This document shows positions 1-6,261 of a stretch of DNA of 9,324 nucleotides, one piece after another (the stretch's first letter is position 1; every line of letters starts with the position of its first letter). Origin of the DNA: Candidatus Roizmanbacteria bacterium CG09_land_8_20_14_0_10_41_9 (GTDB taxonomy: Bacteria; Patescibacteriota; Microgenomatia; UBA1406; GWC2-37-13); NCBI GenBank assembly GCA_002774185.1, contig PEZG01000021.1, positions 1 to 9,324 on the forward strand, in the 5' to 3' direction. The notes under the pieces are model-generated. The model did no database searches. It worked only from the letters and a program-made list of their open reading frames with translations, and had not been told where the DNA came from. The position numbers and the translations under genes were made by a program.

Positions 1-131
1 AAGAGGATGATCCGCAAAAACGCCAACCCGATATTTCAAAAGCAAAAAAAATCCTTGGTTGGAAACCCTTAGTCTCTTTGGAGACGGGATTAAAAAATAC
101 CATCCGTTATTTCGAGCAAAGATTTCTATGA
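1..131 (+). CDS. C-terminal end of a nucleotide-sugar epimerase/decarboxylase-like protein (partial, 5' end outside window)
   Basis: An open frame enters at base 3 and ends at TGA 129-131. Its 42 visible codons include RQPDISKAKKILGWKP, then VSLETGLKNTIRYFEQRFL. The pattern R-x-P-D-I-x-K-A-K-x-x-L-G-W-x-P followed by an E-x-G-L-x-x-T-I-x-Y-F helix is the standard carboxy terminus of extended short-chain dehydrogenases acting on nucleotide sugars, most like UDP-glucuronate decarboxylase or a dTDP-glucose 4,6-dehydratase-type enzyme. The cofactor-binding and catalytic part lies outside the window, so the substrate cannot be named. The stop overlaps the next start as ATGA, which implies one operon and probable translational coupling with the following glycosyltransferase. 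Such enzymes supply activated sugars for surface polysaccharide, consistent with that neighbour. Confidence 0.72.
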   Translation, partial: EDDPQKRQPDISKAKKILGWKPLVSLETGLKNTIRYFEQRFL

Positions 132-1237
132 GAAACGCGATCATCCTATTACCAACCTATAATGAGGCTGGGTCCATTGAAAAACTCATTACCATCCTGT
201 CCCATATTAGGGAAGAAGTTTCCTCAAATTGGAATCTTGAGGTCTTGGTCATTGACAGCACTTCGCCTGACGGAACCGCAGAAATCGTAAAAAAACTCCA
301 AAAAAAATATGGCTTCCTACATCTTCTTATGACAAAAAAGGAAGGGCTGGGGAAAGCTTATTTCCAAGGATTCACCTACACAATGCAACACCTTCATCCT
401 TACGTAATGTTTGAAATGGATGCCGACCTCTCTCATGACCCGCGAGAAATTCCCCAATTCCTAAAAAAAATCGCACAAGGAGCAGATTTCGTCATTGGCT
501 CGCGCTACATAAAAAACGGATCTATTCCAGAAGACTGGGGACTCCATCGGAAAATCTTCTCAATCGTTGGTAACTTGATTGTGAGATTGGGATTCATGAA
601 ATTGAAAATCACCGAATGGACCAATGGATACCGCGCGATAAAAACCTGGGTCATCCAATCGAGTTTAAATACGGTAAAACATTATTCGGGATATGTTTTT
701 CAGATAGCGATTATTGACCAGGCGCTTAAGAATAAGGCTCAGATTGAAGAAATCCCCATCCAGTTCACGGACAGGAAACACGGGGTGTCCAAAATAAGTT
801 TTTCCCAATATATCGTACAAATACTCCTCTATATTTTTCTCAATTCCTCGTTTATCAAATTTGTCATCGTTGGAGGCGTTGGGTTTATTATTGATTTTAG
901 TATATCTTTTTTCCTAATTGAGAAAGCCTTCGCCGAAGTTTGGTTGGCAACGTTAGCGAGTACGGAAACCGCCATCATTTGCAATTTCCTGTCGAATAAT
1001 TTTTGGAGCTTTTCCTACAAAAAACTCGAGTCTACGAAAAAAACCTACATCCTAAGCTTCTTCAAGTTCAACCTTATTTCATCGGGTTCGATCATCATAC
1101 AAACCCTTGGGATACAACTTCTGGTTGTCATGTTTGGGAAACCGATGTGGTATCTCTATAAGGTCTTTATCATCCTTTTCATCATCATTCCGTATTCGTA
1201 TTTCTTTTACAACAAGGTTGTCTGGAAGGACCGATGA
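128..1237 (+). CDS. Family 2 glycosyltransferase (dolichyl-phosphate mannose synthase-like) fused to a C-terminal GtrA membrane domain
   Basis: The 369-residue protein starts at ATG 128. That start sits in the ATGA overlap with the preceding stop and puts the typical IILLPTYNEA strand at the N terminus; an in-frame ATG at 59 would add 23 unlike residues read from inside the previous gene. Residues 1-230 are a GT-A fold: PTYNE (9-13), a nucleotide-binding D43 in IDSTSPDGT, the metal-binding D98-A-D100, GSRY (124-127), the NGYRA acceptor-loop motif (166-170) and DRKHGVSKIS (215-224). Residues about 242-366 form a GtrA domain with four predicted membrane helices, starting FIKFVIVGGVGF. Family knowledge: these enzymes transfer a sugar from a nucleotide donor to polyprenyl phosphate on the cytoplasmic face, and GtrA is thought to help move or anchor the lipid-linked sugar. 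The usual second Asp of the V-D-D-x-S-P-D-G motif is Ser here. The sugar is unknown. The gene ends 5 bp from the convergent PEGA gene. Confidence 0.88.
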   Translation: MRNAIILLPTYNEAGSIEKLITILSHIREEVSSNWNLEVLVIDSTSPDGTAEIVKKLQKKYGFLHLLMTKKEGLGKAYFQGFTYTMQHLHPYVMFEMDADLSHDPREIPQFLKKIAQGADFVIGSRYIKNGSIPEDWGLHRKIFSIVGNLIVRLGFMKLKITEWTNGYRAIKTWVIQSSLNTVKHYSGYVFQIAIIDQALKNKAQIEEIPIQFTDRKHGVSKISFSQYIVQILLYIFLNSSFIKFVIVGGVGFIIDFSISFFLIEKAFAEVWLATLASTETAIICNFLSNNFWSFSYKKLESTKKTYILSFFKFNLISSGSIIIQTLGIQLLVVMFGKPMWYLYKVFIILFIIIPYSYFFYNKVVWKDR

Positions 1238-1242
1238 AGACG

Positions 1243-2094
1243 TTACTCTTCTGTTTTTGTGACATATTCTCCTGATACCCATCCCATTTTTCCCTCTTCG
1301 TAATTGATTTTGTACCAGTTGTTTTCTTCTTCCAAAACCTCGAACTTTTCACCCGGCTTTACTTGCGCAGCCTCTGTCGCCGTAACGGTCGGCTCCTCCC
1401 TTACCCGAAGAAATCCTAGTTCGTTATCTTTAATTGTGATTGTGGTTTTTTTTGTCTTTGCGCTTTCCGTAGCTTCTTTCTTTTTTTCCTCTGGTTTTTT
1501 TTGGGATTGGTCAATGGCTAGTTTGAAATACGCATTCACTCGATATGCCGGGTCCACATTTATTTTTTGCGTCCTTCGAAAAAATCCCGGCATAGAAATG
1601 GAAAGCTCATGATCCCCCTTTAACACATCGGATAATATGAGTGGGGCAACCCCTTTTTCGTCGTTATCCAGGCTTATGATCGCTCCCTGGGGATCGGTCT
1701 CTACATATATCTCGCCGAAGTTTGCATTTTTCGGAGCTTCTTTCATTTTTGTCGTGGTGAATATTTCTCCGGCTGAAGTTATGTCAGATGACCCCAATTC
1801 CCGATTTACATACGTAAGAGTGTTTTTATAAATCTGTACTTTTCCATTCCATGAAGCGGTATCCGTTGCGGTTCCCTCTGGGATTAATTTAAGGAGGTAC
1901 TCTCCAGGTTTATACTTATTTTCAAAAGGAGTTTTTCCCGCATTCACATTGTTGATAAATACTCCGGCTTCCGGAGAAGACGCTATCCTCAGTTTTCCGG
2001 ACGCGTCTCGTTGATCCATGAAAAAGAAACGGAAGAAAATGAATCCTGCAAAGATAGCGACGAGTACGGTAAGTAAAAGAAGTTTATTCTTCAT
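1243..2094 (-). CDS. Membrane-anchored protein with two PEGA domains and a C-terminal bacterial SH3 domain
   Basis: This 283-residue protein begins with a basic stretch (MKNK) and a hydrophobic segment at about 5-25, with no lipobox, so it is probably a signal anchor with the rest outside the membrane. Residues about 34-100 form a first PEGA-type beta domain (LRIASSPEAGVFINN, KTPF, PGEYLLKL). Residues about 127-190 form a second, clearer one (GEIYVETDPQGAIISLD, GDHELSISMPGF). A Lys/Glu-rich linker (about 199-215) leads to an SH3b domain at about 226-280, with LRVREEPT, PGEKFEVL, WYKINY and GWVSGEYV. Family knowledge: PEGA and SH3b domains bind envelope or peptidoglycan components or other surface proteins; no enzyme is expected. 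It stands alone behind its own promoter (2127-2155). The ATG has no Shine-Dalgarno sequence. A structural surface protein is the best guess, and its ligand is unknown. Confidence 0.85.
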   Translation of the reverse strand: MKNKLLLLTVLVAIFAGFIFFRFFFMDQRDASGKLRIASSPEAGVFINNVNAGKTPFENKYKPGEYLLKLIPEGTATDTASWNGKVQIYKNTLTYVNRELGSSDITSAGEIFTTTKMKEAPKNANFGEIYVETDPQGAIISLDNDEKGVAPLILSDVLKGDHELSISMPGFFRRTQKINVDPAYRVNAYFKLAIDQSQKKPEEKKKEATESAKTKKTTITIKDNELGFLRVREEPTVTATEAAQVKPGEKFEVLEEENNWYKINYEEGKMGWVSGEYVTKTEE

Positions 2095-2126
2095 AACACG
2101 TGGGTTAACTCTTGACTGCGTATTCT

Positions 2127-2155
2127 ATTTTAGACCCAACCCACTGATAAATCAA
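2127..2155 (-). promoter_or_regulatory. Sigma70-type promoter for the PEGA/SH3 gene
   Basis: On the minus strand TTGATT (2155-2150) and TAAAAT (2132-2127) are separated by exactly 17 bp. A start near 2120 would give a leader of about 26 nt before ATG 2094, and that leader has no purine-rich ribosome binding site. The promoter lies in the 70-bp gap after the DUF1861 stop, where I see no convincing terminator, so read-through from DUF1861 may also contribute. A weak 7-bp inverted repeat (2100-2106 with 2138-2144) brackets the region. Confidence 0.6.
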
Positions 2156-2164
2156 GAAGGTTTT

Positions 2165-3217
2165 TTACGCTGTCTTTTCCCACCGCTCAAACCGGTCTTC
2201 TTTCACCACTCCAAACATATGCCTATCTCTTAACCCTCCTAAAATTCTCACCCTTCCGTTACCTAACCGGTCCCACACGGTTCCAAATGCAACTCTCCTC
2301 AAATTTTCAGGATGGCAGTTGGGTAGAATTTTCGATTCACAATCGGGTAAATCTTTTGTTGTTAAATCGATCCACATTCCTTCTATTGTTCTCGTCTTTC
2401 GGTTAAATACGGCAGATGCAACATCATATACACGCAAAGGTCCTCCTCTGGCAACTTCCTCGGGATTCTCAAGAGTAGAATAATGAGATACGTGACCTCC
2501 AAGCCCAATCAAATCATCGTTTGCGAGCTGCAATGCATCTTTAAAACCTCCCCACACCGTCTCTCCGTCAAACAGTTGCTGGAGATCTTCAATGGGAGAT
2601 GCACCTTCTATAGCATCAGTAAGTTGGTTTAAATTATTGCACGCTTCATAACAGGTAGTTCCCATTCCCCACCTTCCTTTTTGTGGTCTAGGGAAAACGT
2701 GAATTAATCCATTTTCATCTAGTTCAACAGGCGTATCTTTATACCAAGGAGGAGTATAAGCAAATGGCTCGGTTTTTGGTATATCTCCAAGGTCTTTAAC
2801 GCACCAATACAACATATAGTAACACTCACCGACAGATCTGTATTTCGGATGCTCTCCAACCCTGATTCCATCAAATAAGAAAAATTCTTCACCATCAATC
2901 GCTATTTTTTTCACATGAGGATCCTGCAAACCCTCAATCCTTAGTCCATTGGGTGTCCACGTGTTTCCGATCCGATGCAGAGCCCAGACATCAGAACGTT
3001 CATCATCCTCATGCTCAACCCTAGCTAATAATGTCGGCGGTACTGCTAAACCTGCTGTAGGTGGAACTATTGTAGGGTTATATGCTATGTATCTCTCGGG
3101 AAGTCCCTGTACTGGTAAAATCTCTGAGTGATATATTTTTGGCGGGTTCACTTCATACTCTTGACGGAGATGTTCTATACGGATTGGCTGTGGGAAAGGT
3201 GATAACCTCTCACTCAT
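2165..3217 (-). CDS. DUF1861 family protein (five-bladed beta-propeller, glycoside hydrolase/phosphorylase-like clan)
   Basis: The 350-residue soluble protein has no signal peptide or membrane segment. It carries what I recognise as DUF1861 signatures: AYNPTI (45-50), LLARVEHEDDERSDVWAL (63-80), a DPHVKKI stretch (99-105), FPRPQKGRWGMG (175-186), WGGFKDALQLANDDLIGLGG (222-241), then VYDVASAVFNRKTRTIEG (263-280) and a Gly-rich C-terminal blade RVRILGGLRDRH (322-333). Family knowledge: DUF1861 is placed near the furanosidase and GH43/GH130-like beta-propellers, which suggests binding or cleaving glycans, but I know of no proven activity. Acidic residues such as E71, D72, E73 and D116 could be catalytic; this is a guess. 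The gene is divergent from typA and has its own promoter, so it is an independent accessory unit. Start ATG 3217 overlaps the stop of a nine-codon upstream ORF. An origin by transfer is possible but not shown. Confidence 0.75.
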   Translation of the reverse strand: MSERLSPFPQPIRIEHLRQEYEVNPPKIYHSEILPVQGLPERYIAYNPTIVPPTAGLAVPPTLLARVEHEDDERSDVWALHRIGNTWTPNGLRIEGLQDPHVKKIAIDGEEFFLFDGIRVGEHPKYRSVGECYYMLYWCVKDLGDIPKTEPFAYTPPWYKDTPVELDENGLIHVFPRPQKGRWGMGTTCYEACNNLNQLTDAIEGASPIEDLQQLFDGETVWGGFKDALQLANDDLIGLGGHVSHYSTLENPEEVARGGPLRVYDVASAVFNRKTRTIEGMWIDLTTKDLPDCESKILPNCHPENLRRVAFGTVWDRLGNGRVRILGGLRDRHMFGVVKEDRFERWEKTA

Positions 3218-3241
3218 AGCTTGCTGAAGGCATCACTCATA
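3210..3241 (-). repeat. 9-bp direct repeat (TATGAGTGA) duplicating the start-codon context
   Basis: The forward-strand word TCACTCATA occurs at 3210-3218 and again at 3233-3241, with a 23-bp period. Each copy contains an ATG AGT start on the minus strand. The second copy (3210-3218) is the DUF1861 start; the first (3233-3241) is the start of the mini-ORF, in a different frame. Confidence 0.55.
3214..3240 (-). CDS. Putative upstream mini-ORF (8 residues) overlapping the DUF1861 start
   Basis: On the minus strand an ATG at 3240-3238 opens a frame encoding MSDAFSKL that stops at TGA 3216-3214. That TGA overlaps the DUF1861 ATG (3217-3215) as ATGA. The mini-ORF start lies only 9 nt after the TATAAT box, so it would be the first AUG of the mRNA, almost leaderless. 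Both start codons sit in the same 9-bp direct repeat (TATGAGTGA), 23 bp apart. It may couple translation to the downstream gene, or be a chance product of the duplicated start region. There is no direct evidence that it is translated. Confidence 0.3.
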   Translation of the reverse strand: MSDAFSKL

Positions 3242-3249
3242 ATGTTGTA

Positions 3250-3279
3250 ATTATAATAATATACCTATAGAAAAAGCAA
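3250..3279 (-). promoter_or_regulatory. Sigma70-type promoter for the DUF1861 gene
   Basis: On the minus strand TTGCTT (3279-3274) and a perfect TATAAT (3255-3250) are spaced by 18 bp. The predicted start is near 3243, about 26 nt upstream of the DUF1861 ATG and within a few bases of the mini-ORF ATG. It is back-to-back with the typA promoter (3308-3316), so the two transcripts diverge from this roughly 140-bp region. Confidence 0.6.
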
Positions 3280-3307
3280 GGGATCGCTACCTTTCCTGGG
3301 ATTTTTG

Positions 3308-3316
3308 TGATATAAT
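3308..3316 (+). promoter_or_regulatory. Extended -10 promoter for typA
   Basis: TGATATAAT gives a consensus -10 (3311-3316) with the TGn extension at 3308-3310. No good -35 lies at the usual distance (3288-3293 reads TACCTT), which is normal for extended -10 promoters. Transcription would begin near 3323, only a few bases before a strong hairpin at 3326-3353 and about 39 nt before the ATG. Confidence 0.65.
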
Positions 3317-3325
3317 CTTATACAT

Positions 3326-3361
3326 AAAGACACGGTCTTTTATGCGTGTCTTTGTTTTTTT
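3326..3361 (+). terminator. Terminator-like hairpin plus T7 run in the typA leader (possible attenuator)
   Basis: AAAGACACG (3326-3334) is perfectly complementary to CGTGTCTTT (3345-3353). The two enclose a 10-nt loop and are followed by G and seven T (3355-3361) that run straight into ATG 3362. This has the form of an intrinsic terminator, but it lies between the only visible typA promoter and the gene. In the other orientation no T run follows the stem, so it serves the plus strand. Either it attenuates typA transcription, or it is a 5'-terminal stem with a U-rich patch for ribosome loading, since no Shine-Dalgarno sequence is present. Stem strength is moderate because the outer three pairs are A-T. 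Confidence 0.55.
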
Positions 3362-5191
3362 ATGCAAATACGCAATATTGCCATCATCGCCCATGTTGAC
3401 CATGGAAAAACCACGCTGGTGGATGCTCTACTGAAACAAACCCATACGTTCAGGGACAATCAGAAGGAAATGTCCCAGACGCTCATCATGGACTCCAATG
3501 ATCTGGAGCGGGAAAAAGGGATCACGATCCTCTCCAAAAACACCTCGGTGTTTTATAAAGACACCAAAATAAATATCATCGATACCCCCGGACATGCGGA
3601 TTTTGGAGGGGAAGTTGAACGGATCATGAATATGGCAAGCGGAGCAATACTTCTGGTGGATGCTGCCGAAGGACCCCTACCTCAAACGAAATTTGTTTTG
3701 AAAAAAGCACTGGACGCAAAATTGAAAATCATCCTCATCATTAACAAAATCGACAAAAAAGATGCCCGGCCCCAGGAAGTTCTTGGCGAGGTGGAAGATT
3801 TATTTTTGGAACTTGCGCAGGATGAGGATGTTTTAAACTTTACCACGCTCTTTTCTGTCGGACGGGATGGAAAGGTATTTCGAGAATTGCCGAATCTTTA
3901 CACTTCAGATCTGCAGGGAAACCTCGAACCGCTTCTTGAAACGATTTTGGAAGAGATTCCAAATAGTGCAATCAACAGGGATAAGCCGTTCCAGATGCTA
4001 ATCTCTACGATGGACAGCGATACCTATGTCGGAAAACTCTGCATTGGAAAAGTTTCCCAAGGGACTCTTAAAAAAGGACAGTCTATCGCTCTTATTGAAG
4101 ACGATGTTGTTAAAGGAACCTACAAAGCGTCAAAACTATACACGACAGAAGGGTTACAAAAAAAAGAAGTGGAGAAAATTACCTCCGGAGACATCGTAGC
4201 AATAGCAGGAATTCCAGAACTTACTATTGGACAGACTGTAACTACTCCTCTCTTCCCAAAAAGCCTTCCAAAAATTTCAATAGAAGAACCAACTATCAAA
4301 ATAAGTATTGGACCAAACACAAGTCCTTTTTCAGGGCGGGAAGGAAAATACTATACTTCGCGCCAAATCAAAGAACGTCTTTGGAGAGAAAAAGAAACCA
4401 ACCTGGGGCTAAAAATCGAATCCGACACCCAAAGCGTTTGTTTTTTTGTCCATGGACGAGGCGAATTACACCTGGCAATACTGATCGAAACGATGAGGCG
4501 GGAAGGATTTGAAATGGAAATATCAAAACCGGAAGTAATCTATAAAACCATCAACGGGACCAAATGCGAACCATGGGAAGAAGTAACTATTGATGTAAAA
4601 TCCGAATTCGTCGGCGAAGTCACCCAAGAGCTGGGGAAACGAAAAGGCCAAATGGTAAATATGACAATAACGGAAGGAAATACCCGCATAGCCTATAAAA
4701 TTTCGGAGAACAATTTGCTCGGTTTGCGAAATGCACTAATGACGAAAACTCGGGGTACCGCAACGATTCACACCTTCTTCTTGGGTTACGAACCGACCGG
4801 GCCGCACATGGAATACTCCAGAAACGGATCTCTTGTTGCGGTTAAACCGGGCGTATCCATGACCTATGGATTAGTGAACGCACAAGAAAGAGGAACTCTT
4901 TTTATCGATCCGGGAGTAGAGGTGTATGAAGGAATGGTGATTGGGGAGGCAAACAGGCCGATGGACATAGAAGTAAACGTATGCAAAGAAAAAAAATTGA
5001 CGAATAACCGGTCCTCCGGAGAAGGAGTATCCGTTCCCCTTGAACCCGCAAGCCCTTTAAGCCTTGAACAGGCACTTGACTTTATCAATCAAGATGAGCT
5101 GCTTGAAGTAACGCCCTTAAATGTCCGGATAAGAAAAAAACATCTTACGTTTGTACAACGTAAGGTATTGAAAAGGGAAAATCGTGTATAA
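3362..5191 (+). CDS. typA: Ribosome-associated translational GTPase TypA/BipA
   Basis: At 609 residues this is full length for TypA/BipA. The GTPase domain shows G1 AHVDHGKTT (10-18), MDSNDLEREKGITIL (43-57, with the G2 Thr at 54), G3 DTPGHADFGGEVER (74-87) and G4 NKID (128-131). The G5 position reads FSVGRDG (164-170) in place of the usual S-A-x-x-G. A beta-barrel domain II (about 205-300), an EF-G-like domain with NTSPFSGREGKYYTSRQI (319-336), GRGELHLAILIETMRREGFE (365-384) and the TypA-specific C terminus (KKLTNNRSSGE, EQALDFINQDELLEVTP, VRIRKKHL) follow. Family knowledge: it binds the 70S ribosome near the EF-G site, hydrolyses GTP, and aids 50S assembly and stress or cold adaptation. ATG 3362 has no Shine-Dalgarno sequence and directly follows seven T. 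The gene is divergent from DUF1861 and ends 8 bp before the cyclophilin gene. Confidence 0.96.
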   Translation: MQIRNIAIIAHVDHGKTTLVDALLKQTHTFRDNQKEMSQTLIMDSNDLEREKGITILSKNTSVFYKDTKINIIDTPGHADFGGEVERIMNMASGAILLVDAAEGPLPQTKFVLKKALDAKLKIILIINKIDKKDARPQEVLGEVEDLFLELAQDEDVLNFTTLFSVGRDGKVFRELPNLYTSDLQGNLEPLLETILEEIPNSAINRDKPFQMLISTMDSDTYVGKLCIGKVSQGTLKKGQSIALIEDDVVKGTYKASKLYTTEGLQKKEVEKITSGDIVAIAGIPELTIGQTVTTPLFPKSLPKISIEEPTIKISIGPNTSPFSGREGKYYTSRQIKERLWREKETNLGLKIESDTQSVCFFVHGRGELHLAILIETMRREGFEMEISKPEVIYKTINGTKCEPWEEVTIDVKSEFVGEVTQELGKRKGQMVNMTITEGNTRIAYKISENNLLGLRNALMTKTRGTATIHTFFLGYEPTGPHMEYSRNGSLVAVKPGVSMTYGLVNAQERGTLFIDPGVEVYEGMVIGEANRPMDIEVNVCKEKKLTNNRSSGEGVSVPLEPASPLSLEQALDFINQDELLEVTPLNVRIRKKHLTFVQRKVLKRENRV

Positions 5192-5192
5192 T
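5187..5192 (+). promoter_or_regulatory. Candidate -10 box for a leaderless cyclophilin mRNA
   Basis: A perfect TATAAT (5187-5192) overlaps the typA stop codon and lies 7 nt before ATG 5200, which is the distance at which transcription normally starts. No clear -35 is seen 16-18 bp upstream, so the site rests on the -10 alone. Co-transcription with typA is also likely. Confidence 0.4.
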
Positions 5193-5199
5193 AACTATC

Positions 5200-5856
5200 A
5201 TGAAAAATGATTCAGTTATGGTCATTTTTTTTGTTTTAGTTTTGCTTCTGGGTTTTTTTTATATATCTAAGCCAGAACCAATAGAGAATAAAAAGACGCC
5301 CCTACCAACACGAACTATGAACACCCCAACAATTTTGGGAACAAAAACAAATAATGCACCGACCATGTCTATTGATAGGAGCAAAACCTATGCTGCAGTC
5401 TTGCATACATCCGCAGGAGACATATCCGTCACTCTGCACACATCCCAAACTCCGATAACCGCTAATAATTTTATCGACTTGGCAAAAAAGAGCTTTTATA
5501 ATGGTACGGTATTCCATCGTGTTGTGAAAGGATTCATGATACAAGGGGGCGATCCGACAGGAACCGGGGCCGGTGGGCCCGGATATTCCTTTGACGATGA
5601 ACCGTTTGAGGGAGAGTATGAAAGAGGAATCGTTGCAATGGCGAATGCAGGCCCCAACACCAATGGAAGCCAGTTTTTCATCATGCACGCTACATACCCG
5701 TTGCCGAAAAACTATGTCATATTTGGAAGTGTTATAGACGGAATGGATGTCGTTGACAAAATTGCTGAGTCTCCTGTTACAACAAGTGATTCCGGCGAAC
5801 AGTCAAAGCCTGTTAATCCGGTAACGGTCCAATCGGTAGATATTATTGAAAAATAA
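5200..5856 (+). CDS. Membrane-anchored cyclophilin-type peptidyl-prolyl cis-trans isomerase
   Basis: The 218-residue protein starts with an uncleaved-looking anchor (hydrophobic residues 7-21, no lipobox), then a Thr/Pro/Asn-rich linker to about residue 62. A complete cyclophilin domain follows at about 64-216. The active-site sequences are present: FHRVVKGFMIQGGD (105-118, catalytic R107 and Q115) and MANAGPNTNGSQFFI (147-161). The Trp that aligns with the cyclosporin-contacting W121 of human CypA is replaced, and the loop reads YPLPKNYVIFG. Lack of that Trp is common in bacterial cyclophilins and usually lowers cyclosporin binding rather than activity. It catalyses Xaa-Pro isomerisation during folding, here most likely on the outer face of the cytoplasmic membrane. 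It lies 8 bp after typA, with a TATAAT 7 nt before its ATG and no ribosome binding site. Confidence 0.93.
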   Translation: MKNDSVMVIFFVLVLLLGFFYISKPEPIENKKTPLPTRTMNTPTILGTKTNNAPTMSIDRSKTYAAVLHTSAGDISVTLHTSQTPITANNFIDLAKKSFYNGTVFHRVVKGFMIQGGDPTGTGAGGPGYSFDDEPFEGEYERGIVAMANAGPNTNGSQFFIMHATYPLPKNYVIFGSVIDGMDVVDKIAESPVTTSDSGEQSKPVNPVTVQSVDIIEK

Positions 5857-5874
5857 TATTGCAATCGGTATAGT
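5846..5874 (+). promoter_or_regulatory. Sigma70-type promoter giving a predicted leaderless mRNA for the YvlD-like gene
   Basis: TTGAAA (5846-5851) and TATAGT (5869-5874) are spaced by exactly 17 bp. The -35 overlaps the last codons of the cyclophilin gene. Only 6 nt separate the -10 from ATG 5881, so the expected +1 is the A of the start codon. This is the best supported of the three leaderless-type promoters in the window. Confidence 0.6.
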
Positions 5875-5880
5875 TACTAT

Positions 5881-6216
5881 ATGAATATATTCATGCGTTT
5901 GTTGATAAGCGGGCTTTCTGTAATTATCACCTCATATATTCTTCCTGGAATCCATATTGAAAGTTTTTTCACTGCGATTGTTGTAGGGGTGGTTTTGGGA
6001 ATAATCAACGCGATTATTAAACCAATTCTGATCATTCTCACTCTTCCTATTAATCTTATGACTCTTGGTCTTTTTACTTTTCTTCTCAATGGACTGTTGG
6101 TTCTTGCAACGAGTTCCCTAGTCCCTGGATTCCGAGTAGACAACTTTGGATGGGCAATCCTTTTCAGTATTGTCATCTCCTGCGTCAGTTGGTTTTTGGA
6201 TACCCTTACAAAATAA
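5881..6216 (+). CDS. Small four-helix membrane protein, YvlD/phage_holin_4_2 family
   Basis: The 111-residue, almost entirely hydrophobic protein has predicted membrane helices at about 5-20, 29-46, 48-78 (probably a hairpin or long helix) and 89-107. The family pattern is clear: N-A-I-I-K-P-I-L-x-x-L-T-L-P-I-N (43-58) followed by TLGLFTFLLNGLLV (61-74), then a short soluble loop VPGFRVDNFG (81-90). Family knowledge: PF04020, the phage_holin_4_2 family named after phage holins, is widespread in bacterial chromosomes (for example Bacillus YvlD) outside prophages, and its role is poorly known, with links to envelope stress. No lysis enzyme or phage gene lies nearby, so a holin role is unlikely here. 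It has its own promoter, no Shine-Dalgarno sequence, and lies 24 bp after the cyclophilin gene. Confidence 0.88.
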   Translation: MNIFMRLLISGLSVIITSYILPGIHIESFFTAIVVGVVLGIINAIIKPILIILTLPINLMTLGLFTFLLNGLLVLATSSLVPGFRVDNFGWAILFSIVISCVSWFLDTLTK

Positions 6217-6252
6217 TCACTCTGACTGTTGCTGATAAAAAACAGCCGTGTG

Positions 6253-6261
6253 TGCTATCAT
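6253..6261 (+). promoter_or_regulatory. Extended -10 element for argS, overlapped by a near-palindrome
   Basis: TGCTATCAT (6253-6261) is an extended -10 (TATCAT at 6256-6261) lying 8 nt before ATG 6270. A weak -35 (CTGATA, 6232-6237) is 18 bp upstream. The 16-bp near-palindrome 6254-6269 (GCTAT-CATATG-GTAGC, one T/G mismatch pair) covers the -10 and ends at the base before the ATG, so it could be an operator. Confidence 0.4.

Noticed and set aside
3342..3434. Upstream ATG at 3342 in the typA leader opening a 30-codon frame that overlaps typA
   Set aside because: It lies in the hairpin loop, is out of frame with typA, and its product is just the +1 reading of the conserved TypA N terminus. 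No sign of selection; probably chance.
5302..5688. Antisense 128-codon open frame over the cyclophilin gene
   Set aside because: It is the mirror of a conserved coding sequence, with a Cys/Ile-rich composition, no domain and no start signals.
5877..6176. Antisense 99-codon open frame over the YvlD-like gene
   Set aside because: The plus-strand product matches a known family along its whole length; the antisense product is a biased Arg/Ile-rich shadow.
5881..6216. Prophage remnant suggested by the holin family name
   Set aside because: There are no lysin, integrase, capsid or attachment-site signals nearby. PF04020 members are common chromosomal proteins.
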